This document shows, in pieces, positions 41,316 through 51,896 of a stretch of 64,000 bases of DNA. The notes beneath the pieces were generated by a model. It did not search any database and was not told the DNA's origin. It saw only the letters and a program-made list of their open reading frames with translations. The stretch is from Hippasteria phrygiana. Its lineage: Eukaryota > Echinodermata > Asteroidea > Valvatida > Goniasteridae. Each line of letters begins with the position of its first letter. Positions within the stretch are counted from its first letter, which is position 1. The stretch is from assembly GCA_037893225.1 (NCBI GenBank), contig JAZGUH010000417.1, positions 124,001 to 188,000 on the forward strand, in the 5' to 3' direction. Both the position numbers and the translations under genes were made by a program.

Positions 41316-41445
41316 CTGAGGGGCGATACGGTAATCCGGATGTCGCGCAGGCTCAAATCCCGCTCCTGCCAGTTTTCTTCACTTGTTCACTTTATTCAAA
41401 TTTACCTAGTGAATTTTCCCTTGTGTTTTGTTTAATTTGACGAAT
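41315..41445 (+). mobile_element. tRNA-derived SINE, diverged copy
   Basis: Shares GGCTCAAATCCCGCTCCTGC (B-box region) and the body CTTTATTCAAATTTACCTAG and TTGTGTTTTGTTTAATTTGA with 22513-22640. The A-box half is degenerate. Confidence 0.65.
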
Positions 41446-41504
41446 ACAAAAAACTGCATCATTTTCTGGAAATGAGTAGGCTACAGCCGGCCGTAGGCTA
41501 CACA

Positions 41505-42470
41505 GTCACTTCGCCCATTTTTCACTTAGCCCTCAACCACTTCGCCCAATTGCTACTTCGCCCAAACGCCACTTCGCCACTCATGCCAGAGCTGCACGAT
41601 GTGTATGCCTATTTTGTTTTCACAGACCAGTGTAATTATTTGTTGAGAAAAAATACGATATAAAAAACTAAGGGATGAATGGCTGACCTCTATTATGATA
41701 GAATGGGAACAAAAGTGACGCCGGAATGCAACATTATTTCCCAAACTGAATGGCGGTTTGGAGTTGGTTGTGGGAAATATAGAGCCTAAAAGAAACAAAT
41801 CTTGACCTCAAACATAAACGCGCCTCTACTGAATCGGTGCAAAAACACAGCCAACTTAATTCGATTTTGAAACAAAAAAGCTGAAAATCATTGCAGTCTC
41901 ATAGTGGCAGATTGCCGTTCCCTACAATTTTGTTCCATTCTAAATGTCCGAAAGTTCATATTTTTCTTTCATTCTACATTGAAAGACCAACCCCTGACTG
42001 TATGTACAGAAACAGCAGGGGCGGATCCAGGAATTTTTGCACGGGGGGGAAGGGGGGGTTCTGAAATTTGCCCAGAAAGGTGCTCCCACCGTTTTTCTAT
42101 ATTGCCGCATATAGCCGCGTGAGGTAGTTGTTTGCGCTTCGTATGTGTGTACGTACGTGGTGTGTACCCGGACCCGTACGTGTGACGTGAGTGCAAAGCG
42201 TGCGCGCGAGGCCGTGCATCGCATGCAGCGGATGCAGACGGACTGATCTTCACTACACTGTGTAGTAGAGATCAGTGATTGCAGACTATCGAACAGCCTT
42301 GCCTTGACCATGGCTGGGGGGTAAAGTGGTGCTTGGGCGAAGTGGGTTTTTCGGCGAAGAGGCATACGGGCGAAGTGGTAGCTGGGGCGAAGTGGCGTTT
42401 GGGCGAAGTAGGGTTTGGGCAAATTGACGTTTGGACGAAGTGGTTGAGGGCGAAGTGGAAATGGGCGACT
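41505..42470. repeat. Diverged GGGCGAAGTGG minisatellite in two inverted blocks
   Basis: 41505-41590 carries CACTTCGCCC units and 42305-42470 carries GGGCGAAGTGG units on the other strand, with unit spacing of roughly 13-20 bp. The blocks are inverted with respect to each other. Confidence 0.7.
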
Positions 42471-43362
42471 AGTGACTCACTGTGTGTAATAGGCCCAACT
42501 CTATAATGTTACAGACTTTTCAAATACTAGAGGGATGCCGTCGGCACCCGCTGGATGGGTGGAGGTGTACGTATCATGTACCGTATATCGTGTCAACAGG
42601 GGGATTAAGAATGGTACAAAATTGTAGGGAAATGGCATTATTCCTCTTGATGACAGATTTTCAGCATTTTACCCGAAAATCCGTCTTTAATTAGTTTACT
42701 CTAAGCTGACACTGTTTCTACACCGTTTCAGTCGGTGCACCTTTAGGTTGGAGGTCAGGGCCGGGTTGGTCTTTCAATCTAATTAAGAAAAATATGAACT
42801 TTGTGCATTTAGAATGGAATTGTAGAGAACGGTATTCCGGCTGCCATAATAAGACGTACTGCAGTGATTTTCAGATTTTTTGTTTCAAAATCGGAATTGA
42901 ATCTGTAGCTTTAATTAGGTTGGCTGTGTTTTTGCAACGATTCAGCAGAGGCGCGGTTAGGTTTGAGGTCAAGATTTGTTTCTTTCAGGCTCTACAACTA
43001 ATTAACTCCATTATAATTAGCCTCCATTCAGTTTTAGTTTAGTTTTGGAAAGAATTAATGTTGCATCCTGCCCGGCGTCACTTTTTTCATCCTATAATTA
43101 TCATAATAAAGGTCAGCCATTCATCCCTTAGTTTTACAAATCGTATTTGTTTCTATCTTAACAAATAATTACACTGGTCTGTAAAAACATGGAGGTAGGA
43201 AACATGGTAAAAACAACCTAGGGGCCGTCCATAAAGTACGTACGCACAAAGGGAGGGAGGGGGGGGGGGGGGGGGGGGGGTTGTTGACATTGCGTACAGA
43301 CATTGCGTTTCAAGACGTCCTTAGCGCGCGGTGCGACGTATTGCGCGCAACGGCCGGCCGAC

Positions 43363-43377
43363 AGCGCCCTCTAGCAA
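43363..43377 (-). promoter_or_regulatory. CTCF-like motif
   Basis: Minus-strand TTGCTAGAGGGCGCT shares its 12-base core GCTAGAGGGCGC with the motif at 1516-1530. Chance or repeat-borne origin cannot be excluded. Confidence 0.25.
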
Positions 43378-44820
43378 CACACTTACTGACACGCCAAGGC
43401 CAAATCGCTAAGAACGTCTTGGCTATATTTCGCGAGTGCGAGTGTGCTCTTAAGTACAATCCCTGCATCCATTGAATTCGGCACGTGTCGTCTGGTCGCC
43501 GAAAATCCCGCGTCCCAATGGCGCACCAAATGAAAGGGTGGCTCCGGTGGGAGGGGGGGGGGGGTTCTGTGTAGTCATTTTAAGGCCGCTTTCACAAGTG
43601 TAATTGCATCGCCAACGTCAGAAATATAAATTGACACAAAAATTGAAGTACGCCAAGCTAAATCTGGGTGCGTCACTACTATTTCTAGTTCTGAAAGTGG
43701 CGGCGGAACATGGGGGGGGGTGGGGGGGGGGGGGGGGGCGCAGGGGGGGCCATTGGCTCCCCCACTTTTTCCACTTGAGAGCTACCCCCCCCCCCCCCCC
43801 ACACTTTTGGCAGTTCCGCATAAAGAAATACACAGCACCGGCGCTGCTCCCCCCCCCCCCCCCCACCCCCTCTGATTTCTTGAGGATGGACTTGAACAAG
43901 TTTAATTTTGACAACGCGCTGAAGATCCTAGTCTTGGTTCCAGGCCAAATCGCTAAGAACATCTTGGCTATTTCGCATGGGAGCGCGCGCGACCTGCTTA
44001 TGTATAATTTAACAGGCGGGTCAAACTGGAGGAAACTCATGTTTTAGTAATAACTTACTAGTCAGTTAACGTTCTGAGCAGAGTGATTCTGGACTGACTG
44101 GCAAACAGGATTGAGAAATCTTTGGATTGTTCCAAAATGTGATCTGGAATATCAGACGTTATCTCTGCCGACATCAGTCCCAGATGTTAAGCACGATGTA
44201 ACTGGTCAACGGCCAGGGCTTTCAATGGCACGACGACAATAACCAGCGCTTTCTCCTGTTTGCATTCGGTTACTTCGTTTCGTTCAAGCATAGCTATGGA
44301 CGGTTCATGAAATGGAGCAGCTTGAAAATTACACTCTTGCTAAATCCCGTTGGTAAATTAACAAACAAATCATGGCCACGTACAAATTGATGAATGACAC
44401 TGATCTGATGACTTTTTAGCTTTCCAAAGCCCAGTTTTTGCTGTAAAATCCATCGCTTTGTCCACGCGATCAGACATTTTTTCCAAAAAACTACGAATGG
44501 CTTAATTGGTACTGCGCTGCACCAGGAAGGAAGGCTGCACGTACGCGTATACGGATTCCCCAACTATGAGGCTCCTGATCCTACCATGTACCAGAGCCCC
44601 ATAGAAAGATGCCCAATTTTCACATAGGCCACTATACAGCAAGAATATTGAATACACTGTGCACACAAAGTTTACACCCAAAACCTGTCTGTTGCTTACT
44701 TTACATCCTCACCTTGTGTGCACCAAGCAAATGATCGGTCGAATCTGTCCCAGTTTTAGAAAAAAAGGAGAACAAATCCCTGTTCCAAACTGAAGCATTT
44801 TGAATCTCAAGAAGCAATAT

Positions 44821-44936
44821 GACCCAGTACAAAGGTCAGACATAAGCCAATCACTTCACAGGGCTGTTGAGATTAATCATGAATAATCAACAGCCCTGTG
44901 AAGTGATTGGCTCATGCCTGACCTTTGTACTGGGTC
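44821..44936. mobile_element. Foldback element with 50-bp arms
   Basis: 44821-44870 and 44887-44936 are reverse complements with two mismatches around a 16-nt loop. Ends are GACCCAGTAC and GTACTGGGTC. Weaker complementarity continues outward (GTTCCAAACTGAAGC versus GCTTCAGTCTGGAAC), so the full inverted repeat may run about 44777-44990. Confidence 0.85.
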
Positions 44937-46660
44937 TGGTTGCTCCTTGTAAATTCATATTGCTTCAGTCTGGAACTTACAGGGATTTTTTCACTTTTGT
45001 TTCTTATGGTGTTCTAAAGTCGACAGATCACCTCGGCCTCGGCCTCGGCCTCGGCCTCGTGAAACGGCATTCCGGCCGCCGATGTTAAGCTTTTTGTTTC
45101 AGATTTTTTTAACCGAAGGCGAAAATCCGTCTTTAATTTGGCTAAGGCTACCGTACTGTTTCTGCACCGTTTAATTTAGGCCGTCTTTAGGTTGGAGGTC
45201 AGGGGTCGGTCTTTCAATTGAATTGAGACAAATGTGAACTTTCTGCCTTTTTGGACTGATTTCAGCTTTTTAACAGAAAATCCGTCTTTAATTTGAATGA
45301 GATGAGCCCATGCACTGATCTCCATGTATAAAAATCTGGATTGCGCATTGGCCGCTGCGCGCTTTACGCACAAATGTTGCTATAGCAGCCGCCAAGATTT
45401 ATTTTCATACTGTAGGGGATAATATTTTTGAAATTCCCAAACATTTACAAAAAGTATAAAATCGTTGGGAAAAGTAATTCGTCCATTGCAAGTAGTCATG
45501 CACGCGGTATTCTGATCATAGGACCAAAAAATGGTTGTGTTGCCCTCGAACAGACCGACCGTAAAACTCGACAGATTCAGGGTCGGCGGTTTTTTTTTAC
45601 CATATCAATAAAAACATAACTCAGCCTCTATGTCTCAAAAAGTGTTAAACCTGGGGTTTGTTCAATGTGTAGGCCTAGCCTAAACACGCCCGGGTGAGCG
45701 TGAATACGGAAAATATACCAGACCGACCGACCCTTTTTTTTCTTAATTTGTCCTGTCCGAGGGAAACAATTTATTTGGCCTGATGAACAGCGCCCGTTCG
45801 CCCTATATGCATAGGCCTAACGGTGCGTAAAGCCTAACAGTTTTTGGGTCTACTTATAAATAACTATTTTATATAATAATTGTTTTGCTTTTCTAACAAA
45901 TATAATATAATAAGAAAGTACCAGCATTTCGCCAGTAAGCTATTTGGAAGAGAGAGAGACGACTGATTTTGAAGATTTACATGTATATTTTCCAATTACG
46001 TTGTTTATTGGCCACCGTATTGGCAATAAAGGCGAAAGCGTCTTGCCGTCAAAACAGCCTGGCATGAAAATTGGCTACCCAGCAAACACAAAAACATTGT
46101 AAAAACATTGTTAAAATGTTTTCGTAAATGTTATGGAAATGTTTCCAGATTAGTTTTTTTTACGTTAAAATGTGTGGTTTTAAAAATGTTGCTCAAGAAC
46201 AACTCGTGTCTTCGTTCGTGTTCCGGCCGCTCGAACGCACGCCAAAGAACGTCTGGTATAGCCAAGAGCGCCATCTATCGCTTGTAACCACGCAAAATGC
46301 AATGGCTGCGCCCATGTACGTTATTCAAGCGTTCGTTCCAAAAACCTTAATTTCAGACGCAAAATATTTTAACGGAAGCACAATATTTAGACTGCATTTT
46401 CCCCCAGTTTGTTCAGAAAAAGCTTTATTTTTCAAAACGTTTGGAAGGGAATTTTAGGCAACATTACGCCGACTTTCATGCTTCGTCAAATCATCCGCCA
46501 TCTTTGGTCGTCTTCTACGTCGCGTCAAATTACGTCATGTTCTTGTAAACCCCGACTGGTTGGTGGTGTGTGATCTTGTTCCGAGTGCAATGTTCGCGTG
46601 TCGCGTTACCGCCGCAGTTCGGGCGCAAGAACAAGGAACTTGTGTTAAGAAGGTTTCGAG

Positions 46661-46795
46661 TCAACTCGGACCCAAACCAACTCGGACCCATACCAACTCG
46701 GACCCATGCCAACTCGGACCCACTACCAACTCGGACCCACGGCCAACTCGGACCCACTACCAACTCGGACCCAAGCATGACCAAGTCGGACCCAA
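46661..46795. repeat. 16/17-bp minisatellite, array 1
   Basis: About eight units of consensus CAACTCGGACCCATAC with variable last four or five bases (AAAC, ATAC, ATGC, ACTAC, ACGGC, ACTAC, AAGC). This is the same family as arrays at 48085 and 50755. Confidence 0.9.
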
Positions 46796-48084
46796 CAAGA
46801 TTGAATCGGCATAATATAAATACTGGATAGGACGAGCGTATGCAGTGAAGATTCCCAAAACGCGAAGAAATGAAAAAAACATTGTTTCTGAACTACTGTA
46901 TCTGAATTAAATACGGCATTATTTTTCTGAGTTGCTTTTGCGCTTGTAAAATTTGTAAGTCAATCGGCAATTCAGTGAACTTTGGTTTATGACCATGGGC
47001 GACGATCTCGGGGGTGGGACGGGGGGACATGGCCCCCAACCCAATATTTTTGGGGAGGGGACGGCTATGGCAGTGTCCCCCCCCCCCCCCCAATAATTTC
47101 CCCATGACATTAGTTATACATTTTAAGGGTAATTGGCTTTTACATATACCAGAATGCACCAGAATACACAAGGATCAGCACACATTTTTTATAAATTTCC
47201 CAGGATACACAAAAAGAGGCATCAAGTACACTAACGCTTAACAATAATTGTTGGTTGTGTGCTTCCCCCCCCCCCCCCCCCCTCCCCCCAACCTTGACGA
47301 GAAATGTTGCATTTAGAGTTACTCTATACATGGAGGTGTTTCCTACCTCCATGCTCTATAGCTTAATTACAACCGACATGCGTACTTCTATTTAACAAAT
47401 TACCACTGTGACAAAAACATTATTTTAACAGGAAGAATTTATGAAAAATTACATTCAGGTATTATTTTATGCTCAACCATCCTTCCTCCATGGCTCAACA
47501 GTCACCAAACCGGATAACGTGGAGCCAATTGCCACTGGCGCCCAAGCGGCCACTTCACTCGTGTCCTTACTCTTTTCTATTTGACCTTAACACAGACATA
47601 AGGAAAACACCAACGCCCCTGTTCCTCTCTCATATTCATGCAATTTCATACATTGCTCATATTGATTCAATTTCAATTTTAGCGAAATTCAAAACATCCA
47701 TGTCTCCATTCATACCTGATTTTTCTATTCACTTAAGCCTCTTTACATTCTACTGCAAATTCCATTGAACTTCCATGTCGCTACTACTGCAGATTCCAAT
47801 AAAACTCCGATTGTAGAGTTCACACAAAGAAATTTCTGCAAATGAGGCCTCGTAGGTACCCCTATGTATTTGGAATATTTTAACGAAGTTAAATTGGATG
47901 TTCTTTGCGCGAATTTATTGTAGGGCCTACTAGCTTTGAATTGGAATTAACATATATTCCCTTGTGTAAAAATAAGAAACAAGAAAGCAAACAAAATTGA
48001 GAAACGTAGGTATTCTGAAATAATTATGTTAGATGTTTACTGCTTCATCACGTTTACTGTTTACTGTTTACTGCTTCATCACGC

Positions 48085-48314
48085 GAACTCGTACCTTGGT
48101 CAACTCGTACCTTGGTCAACTCGTACCTTGGCCAACTCGTACCTTGGCCAACTCGTACCTTGGCCAACTCGTACCTTGGCCAACTCGTACCTTGGCCAAC
48201 TCGTACCTTGGCCAACTCGTACCTTGGCCAACTCGTACCTTGGCCAACTCGTACCTTGGCCAACTCGTACCTTGGCCAACTCGTACCTTGGCCAACTCGT
48301 ACCTTGGCCAACTC
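48085..48314. repeat. 16-bp minisatellite, array 2
   Basis: About 14 units of CAACTCGTACCTTGGC, nearly identical. Both strands stay open across the array because 16 is not a multiple of three and no frame contains a stop, which gives spurious ORFs. Confidence 0.92.
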
Positions 48315-49151
48315 TAATTAAGACAACTCGTACCGCATAAAAAAATATGCCAAATTGCGTTGGATATACCATGGAGGAAGGATATAGAGGATATACGAAC
48401 TCTTTATTTTTGTTTTTGAGAAATCCAGATGCATTTTTGGGACCGATCCTCAAAAACTCTTTGCTGATTCGAACAACGGGTCCATGATTTTTTGTTTGCA
48501 TTCCATTTTATTGGGAAAATTGGGAGTTGTGAAAAATGCTTAATTTCTTTTCCCATGTTTTTCCTTTCTTCTTGTGAGCTTGTATAATTAACTGGAATTT
48601 TATATTTATTTATTTCTTTTCTGTTATTTAGGTTTCGGAAATGGCAAACAGGACATCTGGGCAAGACGTACTGTGTGTAAGACACCGACAGATGATCTTC
48701 AAAAACTTATGCACGATCTTAGAAATGGAGATCCCCTCTTTTTTTGCTTTTTGTGTGTGTAGCTTGGTTATTTCTTTGGACGTTGCATAATTTCCATTTT
48801 TCGCAACTAGTTTACTTAATTATATTTTGATATCTTGGTGCCCAGTCTTTTTTTTTAGCGGAACTTTAATTGTTTTGCTTCATTTGGCTTTTCTGAAATC
48901 CGTTTTAGGAATTGATTAAAAAATAATAGATTTGTTTAAAAGAAATGTGGGTGTTTGGATTCATTTTATTTATTTATTTATTGTTACCCGGTATCTATTC
49001 TTATTATCATATATTATTTCCATGTTTCTTTTTTCTCCCTTTTTGGGGGGGTTCTCGATTTTATATCAAACAACGGATGATTCAATCTCTTTTTTGAACA
49101 TGTGTGGCTCTGAAAAGAGCCGTTTGTGTTTTTTGGTGTGATCGGTCACGT

Positions 49152-49776
49152 TCAGACAGTTGGCCCATTGAGGTGACTGCAGGCAGATAGAAGGCCGGGT
49201 GTACTCAGCTGTCCCGCTTGATATGAGTCCCATAACTTGAAGGCTCTCCCTTGGATGCGCATGTACTGCTTTCGCTGGTATCTGCACAACTTGGACTGCT
49301 TGACCAGCTTCATCTGGACGGAGACTGGCCGCTTCTTGATGGAGTAGGTGGATCAGTTTGTAGAACTGAAGTCCATGCCGGCCAGCCTTGAAGTTGATTC
49401 TGCGATGCCACCCTTCAACGTCGTTATTGGTGCGAGTGCTCTGCATGAAGATGCTCCAGCTGGAGGGCTGCCACTTAGAACTTGTGATCCAGGTACGTTC
49501 GATGTACCCACACAGCTCTATCAAGGGGGGTGATGTTGCACGTTCTTGCAGCTTGTAGAAGGCCCTGCATATGTGTTCATGGGGCAGGAACGGCAGCGCC
49601 ATCAACTTTTTGATGTACTGCGCCGAACAGATGTGTCCGACTTGAATGGTACAACCCAGACCCAGATTTTGACACTGGCGCCAAACAGCCTGGTTCCAGT
49701 GGAAGAGACATCCCCTTACGTTTAGGATCCAATCGGGGATCCAAACTTCCACATTCATCAACCAATCATCTCTCAT
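49152..49776 (-). pseudogene. MULE transposase C-terminal fragment, frameshifted
   Basis: From 49776 leftward the frame gives VRGCLFHWNQAVWRQCQNLG, YIKKLMALPFLPHEHI, then WSIFMQSTRTNNDVEGWHRR. This is the end of the MULE transposase domain, as found in animal Mutator-like elements, often with FLYWCH zinc fingers. Near 49325 the match shifts frame and continues YQRKQYMRIQGRAFKLWDSY to a stop at 49152-49154. One frameshift is evident, the N-terminal catalytic part is missing, and no terminal repeats were identified. Confidence 0.85.
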
Positions 49777-50754
49777 AATTATTGCGGTGGCGTGGTACCC
49801 ATTAATTCGTTTGGGAGTTGGAAGTACGGTGAGATCATAGTAAATTAATTCCTATTCACAAATTTGACAAAACAAGGGTGCGCCACGCTAAGCGTCAGGC
49901 CTATTAATACTAATGCGCGCATATCACCGGTACCAAGGCGGCACGTTCAAACGTGGCCACTCAACTTGAATGCTAATTACGCCCTTTAGTTTGCCTACGA
50001 CACCGCAATTAAAGAAGGTGACAGAAGTAGGCGGCCGAGCTATAGAATATGACAATTGGGTTTCAGGGTTTGTCATTTAATATCTTTCAGTTTCAGACGA
50101 AAAGCATCAATTGGGTTTGTCATTTAATAACAGTGTGACGCACGGTCAACTTAAAAAAGATACATGTCCGCAGTTCCCTATTAGTAAACAAAGTACATGT
50201 ATAGAAAAGAATACGTGCATCATGCATGTAGTTTTAAGTGTCCAAAGTTCACTTTTTCTATATAAATTATAACCATCCAAGCAAGGCTTTCTAATTTAGA
50301 CACGATTTGTTTGTCACTGCAATCATTCAACAAACACGACCAACGCCAAGGGATTAAACTTTGCGGGTGACACGATGTGCGGCGACGCGACTACCCACAC
50401 TCACGGCCAGTGTGGCCGAAAGGCCCTTTTTTAAAGAGCGGGTCACATTTTATACTATAGATACTTATAAAACATATCTATATAGGTTTAATTTTTTTGA
50501 GCGGAAGAACACCATAAAACAAATACATGTACATAGGTAATCATGGAGGAAGGAGTGTTCCTTCCTCCATGGTAATATTGACAGCAGAATCGTCACTTGA
50601 ACCTCGGCCTCCTCCCTCCCCAGGCTCCCCCACCCCAAGCTTGTTTTCCGCCACACGGTTGCCTTACTAGATGCCCCCGTTCGTTCATGCATTCATCGAT
50701 AATGTATAAATAGGCATATTGGCATATCTGCATGCTTTAGTCAAAATTCGCACG
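49777..50754. other. No gene seen
   Basis: Unremarkable sequence apart from a 30-bp perfect hairpin at 50542-50571. Upstream parts of the MULE transposase were not found here. Confidence 0.4.
50542..50571. repeat. 30-bp mini-hairpin CATGGAGGAAGG / CCTTCCTCCATG
   Basis: Perfect 12-bp arms around a 6-nt centre. Single arms (CCATGGAGGAAGG or its complement) recur at 24656, 31646, 47482 and 48370, and a related CATGGAGGTAGGAAACATGG occurs at 43191. Confidence 0.7.
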
Positions 50755-51275
50755 ATGGGTCCGAGTTGGTATGGGTCCGAGTTGGTATGGGTCCGAGTTG
50801 GTATGGGTCCGAGTTGGTATGGGTCCGAGTTGGTATGGGTCCGAGTTGGTATGGGTCCGAGTTGGTATGGGTCCGAGTTGGTATGGGTCCGAGTTGGTAT
50901 GGGTCCGAGTTGGTATGGGTCCGAGTTGGTATGGGTCCGAGTTGGTATGGGTCCGAGTTGGTATGGGTCCGAGTTGGTATGGGTCCGAGTTGGTATGGGT
51001 CCGAGTTGGTATGGGTCCGAGTTGGTATGGGTCCGAGTTGGTATGGGTCCGAGTTGGTATGGGTCCGAGTTGGTATGGGTCCGAGTTGGTAGTGAGTCCG
51101 AGTTGGTATGGGTCCGAGTTGGTAGTGGGTCCGAGTTGGCCGTGGGTCCGAGTTGGTAGTGGGTCCGAGTTGGCCGTGGGTCCGAGTTGGTAGTGGGTCC
51201 GAGTTGGCATGGGTCCGAGTTGGCATGGGTCCGAGTTGGTTTGGGTCCGAGTTGACCTGGGTCCGAGTTGACCTG
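50755..51275. repeat. 16/17-bp minisatellite, array 3
   Basis: About 32 units of GGGTCCGAGTTGGTAT (the reverse complement of array 1). The left two thirds are about 20 nearly identical 16-bp units. The right third, from about 51088, is a run of variant units. Open frames of 100-206 codons over it are artefacts of the repeat. Confidence 0.93.
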
Positions 51276-51368
51276 CTTCCGTTAAGAACACTAGACCGCC
51301 CGAACTCAGCCATTGGGTAACGACATGCCTGACTCTGGTTCTACCTTTAATTGGCAATTAGCCTTTTG

Positions 51369-51500
51369 ATATGGCGAACACAATAGGATCGAAGGGCACT
51401 ATTCGATTTGGGTGAACCTTTTGTATGGTACAAAAGGTTTACCCTAATCAATACCTCCATGCCCTAATCAAATAGCGCCCTCCTATCGTGTCCGCCATAT
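51369..51500. mobile_element. Hairpin MITE with ~50-bp inverted ends
   Basis: Ends ATATGGCGAACACAATAGGA and TCCTATCGTGTCCGCCATAT. The arms also share AAAAGGTT and AATCAAATAGCGCCC-type blocks. A single arm lies at about 28240-28292. It sits roughly 330 bp upstream of the sororin-like start codon. Confidence 0.75.
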
Positions 51501-51832
51501 ATCTCATGGGTACGGGTATGATCTTGCTGCGCCATGTTTTTCCCACCCAGGATGATGATGGTGGGCAGTCCACAAAAGACTTGATCAAGTTTAGCTTTTT
51601 ACATTTGTTTTTGGCTGGTGTCCGGCTCACGAAATTTACGCAGATAGTACCTTCCATAGGTAGGCACCAGCGAATGCAATATCCCATTGCATGCATGCAT
51701 TATTGGTGGGCTATCTGATGAGCGCTAGAATTCAAAAAGGTGAAAGTACGCTCTGGAATCCGTAAAATGGAACAAAACGTGTTCTATTTCAAGTAGTACT
51801 TTCCATCATTTATTGTAATCGATATTCAGGAT

Positions 51833-51896
51833 GCCGCTCAAGCGACGGACACGAATAAAGGGTCAGGGCAAGCAGAAATCCTCTAAATCGAAAGGT
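51833..51896 (+). CDS. CDCA5: Sororin-like exon 1
   Basis: Encodes MPLKRRTRIKGQGKQKSSKS and K, ending in phase 1 at donor GTACAG. An in-frame TAA lies 12 bases before the ATG, which supports this start. ATTCAG immediately before GATG could also be an acceptor after a 5' untranslated exon. The basic RRTR start resembles vertebrate sororin (RRTRSGG). Confidence 0.7.

Larger units (their letters stand above)
39770..43925. repeat. Large, degenerate inverted repeat
   Basis: 39770-40275 is matched in reverse by 43425-43925 (GTCATTTTAAGGCCGCTTTC, the GGCGGAAC... block, CTTGAACAAGTTTAATTTTG). 41625-42010 is matched in reverse by about 42740-43185 (GGGATGAATGGCTGACCT, CTTGACCTCAAAC). A third partial copy of the latter lies at 45070-45290. 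Arms are unequal and have indels. Poly-G/poly-C runs inside both arms create long spurious proline- or glycine-rich frames. Confidence 0.75.
45291..49151. other. No gene seen; minisatellites and low-complexity DNA
   Basis: Contains two 16-bp minisatellite arrays (46661-46795, 48085-48314), poly-C runs near 47077 and 47266, and short hairpin motifs such as CATGGAGGTGTTTCCTACCTCCATG at 47328-47352. The 109-codon frame at 46128-46457 has no recognisable domain. Confidence 0.4.

Noticed and set aside
48085..48314. CRISPR-like array
   Set aside because: Units are contiguous 16-bp tandem repeats without unique spacers, in a eukaryotic context.
48026..48501. Overlapping 85-133 codon frames with SYLGQLVPWPTR repeats
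   Set aside because: Same artefact as above, from the 16-bp array at 48085-48314.
50737..51357. Open frames up to 206 codons on both strands over the minisatellite
   Set aside because: They arise because a 16-bp unit without stops cycles through all three frames. No codon bias, start context or domain supports a protein.
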